Source: Deltaproteobacteria bacterium
GTDB lineage: Bacteria; Desulfobacterota; Desulfarculia; Adiutricales; Adiutricaceae
Reading direction: 5' to 3'
DNA length: 5,678 nt
NCBI GenBank assembly: GCA_031257955.1
Contig: JAIRNQ010000171.1
Coordinates: 1 to 5,678, forward strand
Positions 1 through 5,396 of this stretch are shown piece after piece; within the stretch, counting starts at the first letter, position 1; every line of letters starts with the position of its first letter. A model generated the notes under the pieces. The model had not been told where the DNA came from, searched no databases, and worked only from the letters and a program-made list of their open reading frames with translations. Position numbers and translations under genes: made by a program.

Positions 1-212
1 CAAATGAGTCAATTATCCTCATCGTGACCTTTTGGCACCATCCTTCGACCCCTTCACCCAAATGAGTCAATTATCCTCATCGTGACCTTTTGGCACCATC
101 CTTCTACCCCTTCACCATCGTGACCTTTTGGCACCATCCTTCGACTCCTTCACCATCGTGACCTTTTGGCACCATCCTTCGACAACGTCACCCAATTGAG
201 TCAATTTACCTC
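1..212. repeat. Composite tandem array, 58-bp A-B units and 38-bp B units
   Basis: Module A (20 bp, starting CAAATGAGTCAATTATCCTC) is at 1-20 and 59-78, with a diverged copy at 193-212 (17 of 20 bases match). Module B (38 bp, starting ATCGTGACCTTTTGGCACC) is at 21-58, 79-116, 117-154 and 155-192. The order is A-B-A-B-B-B-A'. The B copies differ by single bases (G to T at 105, C to T at 147) except that the last copy has a changed 3' part (AACGT for CCCTT). The A/B junction carries an inverted repeat ATGAG-N9-CTCAT (4-8 with 18-22). Each B has a small hairpin with a TTTT loop and one bulged A (24-38 in the first copy). There are no unique spacers, so it is not CRISPR. It lies just downstream of the HD-GYP gene and probably continues left of the window. 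Function unknown. Confidence 0.92.
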
Positions 213-260
213 GTCAAAGCCAATAGCGGCCACCTTTACGACACACTTATGCTCAAAAAC

Positions 261-1523
261 TTAAATGTCTTCGGGAAAACGCTTTCTGATTTTGGCCAGT
301 ACCGGCCGCACGGCCAGAAACGACTCGATGACCGAAGGATCGAAGTGCCGGCCGCTTTCCTGGAGCATGATCTGGACGGCCAACGATTCGTCAAAGGGTT
401 CCTTATAGGTCTTGCGGCTGCTCAAGGCGTCAAAGACGTCGGCCACGGCCAGGATCCGCCCGTAGATGGAGATCTCTTCGCCCTTCTTGCCCCGCCGACC
501 GTTTGGGCCCCCGGTCTCCGGGCGCTCGGTCCCGCCGTCGCCCAAGTTCTTTACCCCTGGGTAACCCAGCCCGTCCCAACGCTCGTGATGGTCGCAAATA
601 ATATCGTAAACGAGGCTATCCATTGGGGTTACCGCTTCGGCGTAAAGCTTGGCCCCCAAGGATACGTGATCTTCCATGATCTCCCGTTCTTCCTTACTGA
701 GGCGACCGGGTTTGTTGAGAATGTGGGTGGGAATCCAGGCCTTGCCCACGTCATGGAGCATGGCGGCCAGGGGAAGGATATTTAGGATCCGATCTTTTTC
801 CGAGGCCGGCACCTGATGCTTCTGGGCCCAGTTCTTGTAGATGATCGAGGTCAGGAGGGCGATTCTTTGGACGTGGGCCGTGGTTTCCGTTTGGTCATGA
901 AGTTCCACTAATTTTAGGCAATTAATAACCGAGTCTTTGAGCATCAAGGCTCTTTCCAGGGACAAGGAAACGCTCTGGGCGTAAGCGGCCAAAGCCGCCT
1001 CGTCCCCCTGGCCAAAGGCGCAAATCTGACCGTCGCCTTCCAAGGGGTTAATGAGCTGTAACACTCCCAGAAGCATGTCGTTGGAAGTCACCAGGGGGAT
1101 GGACATTATGGCCTTGCAAACGTAATTGGTGGAGGCGTCTATGGAGATCATGTGTTGAAAGGGGGCGTCAAAGTCGATGGTTTCGGTGTCGTTGACGGTC
1201 AGGATGGTTTTGTTGAGGGCGGCGTAACCGGCCAGGGTGGCCGAGTCGATGTCCAGATTGGAGCCCAGGAAAGGTAGATCCTCGGCCTCATGGATTAACC
1301 GCTCCAAGTATTCGTTTTGGCTGGTCTGGAACTTAAGTTTTCCGTTCTGGATTAGATAGACGGTGCCGGCCTCGGCGTTAACCACATGGCGGGCATTGGC
1401 CAATATCTTGGATAGAAGCATATCCACGTCGACCAAACCGTTGAGGCTGGCAGCCAAGCGTGAGGCCAAGCTGCCTCGATCGGTATCCCTTGACGACATC
1501 GACGACAAATCAGTGGGAATCAA
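261..1523 (-). CDS. GAF-HD-GYP protein, predicted cyclic-di-GMP phosphodiesterase
   Basis: A 420-residue predicted cytoplasmic protein with no signal peptide or membrane segment. Residues about 25-195 form a GAF sensor domain, ending in the typical IPLV...LLGVLQLINP strand pair (142-160) and a helix running to 195. Residues about 205-410 are an HD-GYP domain, a family known to hydrolyse cyclic-di-GMP. Visible metal-site residues are E213 and H217 (in HDQTETTAH), H257-D258 (LHDVGK), H286, H312-H313 (HHERWDGLGYP) and D362 (AVADVFDAL); K261 and the GYP motif (320-322) are intact, so the enzyme is probably active. Two oddities are ETT where ETG is usual (T215), and about 21 extra residues (about 324-347, Gly/Arg/Lys rich) between GYPG and GEEI. 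The start is TTG at 1523, supported by AGGAG 8 nt upstream; the next in-frame ATG (1499) has no ribosome binding site. It lies 157 bp after the kinase gene on the same strand, probably in one operon. The ligand of the GAF domain is unknown. Confidence 0.93.
   Translation of the reverse strand: MIPTDLSSMSSRDTDRGSLASRLAASLNGLVDVDMLLSKILANARHVVNAEAGTVYLIQNGKLKFQTSQNEYLERLIHEAEDLPFLGSNLDIDSATLAGYAALNKTILTVNDTETIDFDAPFQHMISIDASTNYVCKAIMSIPLVTSNDMLLGVLQLINPLEGDGQICAFGQGDEAALAAYAQSVSLSLERALMLKDSVINCLKLVELHDQTETTAHVQRIALLTSIIYKNWAQKHQVPASEKDRILNILPLAAMLHDVGKAWIPTHILNKPGRLSKEEREIMEDHVSLGAKLYAEAVTPMDSLVYDIICDHHERWDGLGYPGVKNLGDGGTERPETGGPNGRRGKKGEEISIYGRILAVADVFDALSSRKTYKEPFDESLAVQIMLQESGRHFDPSVIESFLAVRPVLAKIRKRFPEDI
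483..554 (-). other. Insertion-coding segment with GC-rich hairpin inside the HD-GYP domain
   Basis: This stretch encodes residues 324-347 of the HD-GYP protein, where the family usually passes almost directly from GYPxGL to GEEI. The peptide is rich in Gly, Arg, Lys, Glu and Pro and looks like a disordered loop. The DNA carries a perfect triloop hairpin, CCCGG-TCT-CCGGG (510-522), and the decamer CCGGGCGCTC (518-527), which recurs exactly at 1546-1555 in the intergenic hairpin upstream of the same gene. The length is about 21 codons and the frame is kept. It may be an inserted palindromic element or simply an expanded loop. Confidence 0.5.
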
Positions 1524-1531
1524 TCGATTCG

Positions 1532-1536
1532 CTCCT
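1532..1536 (-). promoter_or_regulatory. Ribosome binding site AGGAG for the HD-GYP gene
   Basis: Read on the minus strand, AGGAG is followed by 8 nt and then TTG (1523-1521). This is a strong site at good spacing, and it decides the start in favour of TTG over the ATG at 1499. It begins only 3 nt after the end of a GC-rich hairpin (1572-1540), so folding of the leader could affect ribosome access. Confidence 0.8.
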
Positions 1537-1539
1537 TTC

Positions 1540-1572
1540 AGCCCCCCGGGCGCTCCGCCCTCGATGGGGGCT
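1540..1572 (-). promoter_or_regulatory. Nested GC-rich hairpin just before the HD-GYP ribosome binding site
   Basis: The outer stem is AGCCCCC (1540-1546) with GGGGGCT (1566-1572), 7 bp. The inner stem is GGGCG (1548-1552) with CGCCC (1556-1560) and a CTC loop; the stems are joined by 1 nt on one side and 5 nt on the other. In the minus-strand transcript it ends 3 nt before AGGAG. No U-run follows, so it does not look like an intrinsic terminator. It could set relative expression of the two genes, protect a processed mRNA end, or be a palindromic repeat. The structure is read directly; the role is inference. Confidence 0.6.
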
Positions 1573-1579
1573 CTCCCTC

Positions 1580-1628
1580 CGGGCCGCGCCCGAACGCTAG
1601 CCGAGTCCGACAGCCGCGTCCGCTAGCC
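1580..1628 (-). other. Further inverted repeats in the kinase/HD-GYP gap
   Basis: A perfect hairpin CGGGC-CGC-GCCCG lies at 1580-1592. Next to it the octamer CGCTAGCC occurs twice (1595-1602 and 1621-1628); its core GCTAGC is self-complementary, so the two copies can pair around a 20-nt loop or act as two identical protein sites. No T-run follows on the minus strand. With the hairpin at 1540-1572, most of the 157-bp gap can fold. No small gene is seen here. Confidence 0.5.
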
Positions 1629-1680
1629 TGACTTCAAGGCGGCTGCCTGGGAGGTTAGGGCCCGGCGGATAGCGGAGGCC

Positions 1681-4575
1681 TTACGGCTCGGGGTGCAGGG
1701 CCTTATATACGGCGCCAGCAATATCCTCAATCGTGTAAGGCTTACTGACGAAGTAGCTGGCCCCTAATGCCTGGGCCTTTTCCACCTCGTCGGTTTCGGC
1801 CATGCCGCTGGCGATGATGGCCTTCTGCTTCGGTTTAATGGCCAGTATGGCCTCGTAAGTCTCCCGTCCGTTAATGCCGGGATCCATGATCATATCCAGG
1901 ATTACCAGATCGGCGTCGCTACTTTTCAAGTATTCCACAGCTTCCTCACCCGAGGAGACCGAATGGGGTTCGTAGCCCAAAGTCTTGAGGATCTTCTGGG
2001 CCAATTTGCGCTGGATGTCAACGTCGTCAACGATAAGGATCTTCTGGCCGCTCCCGAGGTACTCAGTTAAGGCCGGCTTAGATTTGGCTTTGGCCGACTC
2101 GGCCACGGCCAAGAAATATAGGCTAAAGATGGTACCGTCGGCCCCGCTCTTGACGTCCAAGGCCCCGCCGTGGCCCCTTACCACCAAATCGACTACGGCC
2201 AATCCCAAACCCCGGCCCGAGCCGGATTTGTCGGTATAGAAGGGTTCAAAGATTCGCTCCATGGCGTCGGCAGGGATGCCGGGCCCGTTGTCGGAAACGG
2301 TGAGCCTGGCGTAGTTGCCGATCTTGAAAGACTCGAAGCATCCGGGATTTTCCGTGAGCCTTTCCGGCTCTACGGTTATGGTGATCTTCCCTTGGTTGTC
2401 CTTCGTTTCCAAGGCCTCTATGGCGTTTACCACCAGATGCTGTATGACTTTGGCCAAGTGTCTCGGCGATCCCTTGACTGACAAGCTTTTCTTGGGTTTT
2501 TTGAAATCAATTTCCACCGGTTTGGTGGCCGCGGCCAGGGCGATTTTGATGGGCGGGCTGGTCAGGCTTTTCTCGATCAGCTCCGTCAGGTTAACCGTGA
2601 CCTTGGCCGTGGCCACGCCCCTGGCCAGGGTCATCATGTCGCCGACGACCTCGGTGGCCCGTTGCCCGGCCTCGAGGATCTCGTTGACCTGGGCCCGCTG
2701 GCCCGAAGAGAGGGTATCGTCGCGCAATAGTAGCTCGGGGTAGCCGATCATGCCCGAGAGGATGTTGTTTAACTCGTGGGCGACCGAGGCGGCCATCAGG
2801 CCCATGGCTTCCATGCGTTGTGACCGGGAAAGCTTTTCCTTCAGTTCCGATTTTTCCAGTTCGGCCCGCCGCAGATCGGAAATGTCCACGCAGACCCCAA
2901 GGACGAAGTCCTGATCCATGAAGCTCATGAGCTTTCCGAACAAAAGCATGTAAACGTCCCCGCCCTCTGGATCCTTTAGAATTAGTTCCTGGCCCTGGAT
3001 GACTTTGTCGTGGCGGAGATCGTCCAAAAACCTCGACCAGGAGAGCTTGGGGATATCCAGAATCTTGGCCAACGATCGTCCCTTAACCTCGGCGATGGGA
3101 CGCTTGGCGTAACGCTCAAACTGATCGTTGGCGTCCAGAAGGTAGCCGTCGCTATTCATGATGGTAATCAATTGAGGGGAGACGTCGAAGACGGTTCTGA
3201 ATTTCAGCTCATTTTCGGCCATTCTTTGCTCGGCTTCCAACCGTTTGGATATCATGCCGTTGGCCGACCTGGCCAGCTTGGCCAGTTCGCTGAAGGGCTG
3301 GGCGTTGGGATCAATCTCGACCGAGCTGGTGGCCGCCTCGGAGAAAAATTTGGTGAAGTCGTTGACGCCTTGGCCCAGTTTGCGTGAGACCACCAAAGAA
3401 ATAACGGCCACCATGGCTAGCATGCCCAGTGAGGTGAGCAAAACTTTTTTAACCTGCTGTATCAGGTTAGCCTTCAGGTTTTTTTGCAACCCGTCCAGGG
3501 TATCGTCCAAAATCGAGAAATTTACCCAGGTGATTACCGCCCAGCCCCAGTTGTTCAAAGCCCTGAAATAACCCAGGCAGTCGTTGTTCTGCCCGGTAGA
3601 GTCGGGCAGACTAAAGCGAACGAGGCCTTTGCCTTTCTCCCTGGCCTGGGTGATGACCATGGTCAGGGCCTCTTTCATGGCCGGTTCGAAATTGTCTTCG
3701 TTAATGTTACGGCCAATCAAGGAAGGGTTGGCGTAGGAAAGGATCAGGCCATCGTAATCGACCACCAGAAGGTTATCGGCCGGCGGCAAGGGGACGTTGT
3801 CGACCCAACCCAAAAGCTCTTGGCCCAGGTTTTTCTCAAACTCCGAGTAATAGCTGCTGGCCCCCAAAATCCAGTCGTATTTGGGGTAATGCTTAAAGAA
3901 AGTAATGGGGACTTGGCCCGGGGTCCCAGACACATCGTCTTTGGTCAGTATGCGATAAAAGCCCTCGCCAATGACCTTAACCGACTGGGTGGCCTCTTCT
4001 AAATCGTGGGGGTCGAACAATGGCCCCCCGTCCTTGGACGACTCCCAAACCCGATCGGCCAAGCCGACTACGGGCAAAGGCCTTGCGGCCCCGGACGCCC
4101 GGTCGCCCGGCTTAGGCTCTGGCCGGGCGTTGCCCTTCCAGCGCAGCAAAAATTCTCCGGAGGCGTCTATGCAAAAGTAGCCGCTTTGCCCCTCGGAGAA
4201 GGAAAGATTGTCCAGCATGGCCAGAATGACTTCTTTGGTGGTCGCCTCGTCCACGCCCGCCAGACGGGGGTCCGCCTCCATGCCGCTGAGCATGTTCCAG
4301 ACCTCCTGGACCCGGGTCTTAATCATCTGGTAGAACTTAATCTGGCTGGATGAGGTCTGGGCCAGGATGTAGTCGCAAATCCTGTTTGTCTCCAAACTCA
4401 GCGAGGTCTCCGCCTCGTTATAATATTCGTTCGTGAGCCTCTCGCTCTCCTCCTGCCCCCGGACGTACTCGTAGTTAATCCACATGACGGCCAGCAAAAT
4501 AATGGAGACCAACGACACGGCCGTCAGCAACAACGGAATGACCTTAGTCAGGGCGTGTTTTGGCTCCTTGGGCAT
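1681..4575 (-). CDS. Membrane-bound hybrid sensor histidine kinase (double Cache-PAS-HisKA-HATPase-REC)
   Basis: A 964-residue protein. TM1 is at about 10-33 and TM2 at about 377-397; they enclose a periplasmic part (34-376) that looks like two successive Cache-type modules, one around 130-245 (GYFCIDASGEF ... YDWILGASSYYSEF) and one around 265-355 (LLVVDYDGLILSYAN ... NNWGWAVITWV). Such domains bind small ligands; the ligand cannot be read from sequence. A HAMP-like linker and coiled coil (about 398-458) lead to a PAS domain (about 458-568) and a second short coil. The HisKA H-box has the phosphoacceptor H600 (VAHELNN). The ATPase domain has N717 (VVNAIEAL), the G1 box D762-NGPGIP, the F box FEPFYTDK and the G2 box GRGLGLAV (787-794). 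The C-terminal receiver has D850-D851, phosphoacceptor D894 (VILDM), S923 and K945, all intact. The start is the first ATG after an in-frame TAA (4590-4588), so it cannot begin further upstream. It is probably the first gene of an operon with the HD-GYP gene. The output partner is unknown, since no DNA-binding regulator lies in the window. Confidence 0.95.
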   Translation of the reverse strand: MPKEPKHALTKVIPLLLTAVSLVSIILLAVMWINYEYVRGQEESERLTNEYYNEAETSLSLETNRICDYILAQTSSSQIKFYQMIKTRVQEVWNMLSGMEADPRLAGVDEATTKEVILAMLDNLSFSEGQSGYFCIDASGEFLLRWKGNARPEPKPGDRASGAARPLPVVGLADRVWESSKDGGPLFDPHDLEEATQSVKVIGEGFYRILTKDDVSGTPGQVPITFFKHYPKYDWILGASSYYSEFEKNLGQELLGWVDNVPLPPADNLLVVDYDGLILSYANPSLIGRNINEDNFEPAMKEALTMVITQAREKGKGLVRFSLPDSTGQNNDCLGYFRALNNWGWAVITWVNFSILDDTLDGLQKNLKANLIQQVKKVLLTSLGMLAMVAVISLVVSRKLGQGVNDFTKFFSEAATSSVEIDPNAQPFSELAKLARSANGMISKRLEAEQRMAENELKFRTVFDVSPQLITIMNSDGYLLDANDQFERYAKRPIAEVKGRSLAKILDIPKLSWSRFLDDLRHDKVIQGQELILKDPEGGDVYMLLFGKLMSFMDQDFVLGVCVDISDLRRAELEKSELKEKLSRSQRMEAMGLMAASVAHELNNILSGMIGYPELLLRDDTLSSGQRAQVNEILEAGQRATEVVGDMMTLARGVATAKVTVNLTELIEKSLTSPPIKIALAAATKPVEIDFKKPKKSLSVKGSPRHLAKVIQHLVVNAIEALETKDNQGKITITVEPERLTENPGCFESFKIGNYARLTVSDNGPGIPADAMERIFEPFYTDKSGSGRGLGLAVVDLVVRGHGGALDVKSGADGTIFSLYFLAVAESAKAKSKPALTEYLGSGQKILIVDDVDIQRKLAQKILKTLGYEPHSVSSGEEAVEYLKSSDADLVILDMIMDPGINGRETYEAILAIKPKQKAIIASGMAETDEVEKAQALGASYFVSKPYTIEDIAGAVYKALHPEP

Positions 4576-4582
4576 ATGCGAA

Positions 4583-4585
4583 CCT
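4583..4585 (-). promoter_or_regulatory. Weak ribosome binding site of the kinase gene
   Basis: On the minus strand TTAGG precedes the ATG by 7 nt, giving only a three-base AGG core. This is much weaker than the AGGAG of the downstream gene, so the membrane kinase may be made at a lower level than the HD-GYP enzyme. The in-frame TAA just upstream makes this start the only reasonable one. Confidence 0.45.
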
Positions 4586-4593
4586 AATTAACT

Positions 4594-4610
4594 GTGGGGG
4601 TACCGTCCCC
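4594..4610. other. Short inverted repeat near the kinase start (GGGG-TACCGT-CCCC)
   Basis: GGGG (4597-4600) can pair with CCCC (4607-4610) around TACCGT, which overlaps a GGTACC palindrome. It sits about 20 nt upstream of the kinase ATG, next to its weak ribosome binding site. It resembles short extragenic palindromes, but one copy with a 4-bp stem is weak evidence. Confidence 0.3.
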
Positions 4611-4650
4611 TCTGATCGGGCCCGGTTCAAAGGGGAAAGCTAAACCGATT

Positions 4651-4767
4651 CTCTTGGCCAACCATCTCGGCCGACAATCTCAACCAATCATCTCAGCCAA
4701 CCATCACGACCGATCATCTCGGCCAACCATCACGACCGATTATCTCTGTCGATTATCTTGGCCGGGC
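4651..4767. repeat. 13-bp tandem array, nine units, upstream of the kinase
   Basis: Nine head-to-tail 13-bp units start at 4651, 4664, 4677, 4690, 4703, 4716, 4729, 4742 and 4755, with consensus ATCTCGGCCAACC; a degenerate tenth may lie at 4638-4650. The spacing is exactly 13 in every step although the units have diverged. Two subtypes alternate in the middle (ATCTCRGCCAACC and ATCACGACCGATY), giving a 26-bp higher-order repeat at 4690-4715 and 4716-4741 with 24 of 26 bases identical. The octamer CGGGCCCG lies on both sides (4617-4624, 4763-4770). The array is 76-192 bp upstream of the kinase ATG, where promoter or leader sequences would be expected. It could be a binding-site array or neutral minisatellite DNA. 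It does not look coding. Confidence 0.9.
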
Positions 4768-4791
4768 CCGCCGGGCAAACTACCCAGACCG

Positions 4792-4810
4792 CGTTTGGCC
4801 TAGCCAAACG
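4792..4810. other. Perfect 8-bp hairpin CGTTTGGC-CTA-GCCAAACG
   Basis: An 8-bp perfect inverted repeat with a 3-nt loop lies 217-235 bp upstream of the kinase ATG and 25 bp beyond the 13-bp array. No T-run is present on either side, so an intrinsic terminator is unlikely. It could be a dimeric regulator site or an RNA hairpin in a long leader. Confidence 0.6.
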
Positions 4811-4843
4811 GTTCCCGGTGGCCTTTTCGGGCCTAAATTAACC

Positions 4844-4861
4844 GTCGCCTTGGCCGGCGAC
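4844..4861. other. 6-bp hairpin GTCGCC-TTGGCC-GGCGAC
   Basis: A perfect 6-bp GC-rich stem with a 6-nt loop TTGGCC, placed 34 bp to the right of the hairpin at 4792-4810. No T-run follows on either strand. In GC-rich DNA such a stem is less striking than the 8-bp one, so its significance is uncertain. Confidence 0.4.
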
Positions 4862-5078
4862 TTGGCCAGCGATGGCGTCGAAGTTCCCACGAACGCCGGC
4901 TCAAGGGGACGGGGAGCCGCGCGCTTAAGTGATTTTCCAAACGCGCCTTTCCACCATCCTTATCGGATTCATTTACCTTCTAGACAAATTATTTATGATT
5001 TTGCCGGTCTAAAGCTCTACTTAAATAAAAGATCGGGCTGAAGTGACCTAGCCAACTCATGGAACTTTTACCTCAACG

Positions 5079-5096
5079 CGGATTAATTAATATCCG
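5079..5096. other. Inverted repeat CGGAT-TAATTAAT-ATCCG in the AT-rich region
   Basis: A 5-bp stem encloses an AT-only 8-nt loop, and five A residues follow on the plus strand (TTTTT before it on minus). It could be an operator-like site, or chance in AT-rich DNA. The T-run lies on the wrong side for termination of leftward transcription, and A residues rather than T follow it in the rightward direction. Confidence 0.25.
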
Positions 5097-5302
5097 AAAA
5101 ATCGCTGTCTCAGAGCTAAAAGTTACAACTCTTCTAAAAGTATATCTATTGATTTTATGAATCTTTTTAAAGTAGCAAAAAATTGGGGTGGGAGAATTCT
5201 GGCGTTAACTTTAACGTGTATGGAGCTGAACTTTTCTTTACCTACCGTAAACGTAAGCCTAGTTATGGTCTTAACAATATAACCAAGCGTTAAACTATAC
5301 TA

Positions 5303-5350
5303 AAAGCAAACCCTAAGCCAAGCCCTAAAACATACCTTTAGCCAAGCCCT
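5303..5350. repeat. 24-bp direct repeat, two copies
   Basis: 5303-5326 and 5327-5350 are adjacent 24-bp units with 20 of 24 bases identical; the shared core AGCCAAGCCCTAA occurs at 5316-5328 and 5340-5352. A partial third unit follows (AAGCCAGG). It lies between the AT-rich stretch and the 67-bp array and is a different repeat family. No gene is supported here, although 24 is a multiple of three and the minus strand reads as an 8-residue repeat (RAWLxVCF). Confidence 0.65.
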
Positions 5351-5396
5351 AAGCCAGGCGCCAAACTCTATAAATTTACGTGGCCCCTTGTCCCCC

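Larger units (their letters stand above)
4768..5302. other. Intergenic region: GC-rich part, then AT-rich part, no gene seen
   Basis: No open frame here has both a credible start and coding-like content. 4768-4960 is GC-rich with hairpins (4792-4810, 4844-4861). From about 4965 the sequence becomes visibly AT-rich, with runs such as TTTTTAAAG and TTAATTAATAT, and stays so until the repeats on the right. The switch is abrupt compared with the GC-rich genes. The AT-rich part could hold promoters for the leftward operon, but no element is strong enough to assign. No tRNA, rRNA, transposase remnant or terminator with a T-run was recognised. Confidence 0.6.

Noticed and set aside
13..21. DnaA box (TTATCCTCA, one mismatch to TTATCCACA), suggesting an origin
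   Set aside because: It is part of module A of the tandem repeat, occurs only twice, and no dnaA, dnaN or other origin context is present.
1..212. CRISPR array
   Set aside because: Repeats follow each other directly or through the repeated module A; there are no unique spacers and no cas genes.
249..785. 178-codon open frame on the plus strand
   Set aside because: It is antisense to the HD-GYP catalytic domain, has no recognisable domain, and the minus-strand protein has a complete set of family motifs.
3484..4002. 172-codon open frame on the plus strand
   Set aside because: Antisense to the kinase sensor region, without a recognisable domain; it follows from the codon bias of the real gene.
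4594..4803. 69-codon open frame on the plus strand
   Set aside because: It reads through the 13-bp array and hairpins, and has no ribosome binding site or coding-like content.
4925..4972. 15-residue leader peptide on the minus strand (ATG at 4972)
   Set aside because: An AGAAGG precedes it, but only 3 nt from the ATG, and it is far from the kinase start; too short to support.
4850..5041. 63-codon open frame on the plus strand starting at TTG
   Set aside because: No ribosome binding site, it begins inside a hairpin, and it crosses the GC-rich to AT-rich switch.
5152..5178. Sigma70-like promoter on the minus strand (TTGCTA, 15 bp, TAAAAT)
   Set aside because: The spacer is short and the -35 match weak in AT-rich DNA; not distinguishable from chance.
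5294..5321. Sigma70-like promoter on the minus strand (TTGGCT, 16 bp, TATAGT)
   Set aside because: Reasonable by match, but about 720 bp upstream of the kinase and overlapping the 24-bp repeat in AT-rich DNA, where such matches are common.
5311..5351. Telomere-like CCCTAA words
   Set aside because: Only three irregularly spaced copies, inside a 24-bp repeat next to bacterial genes.
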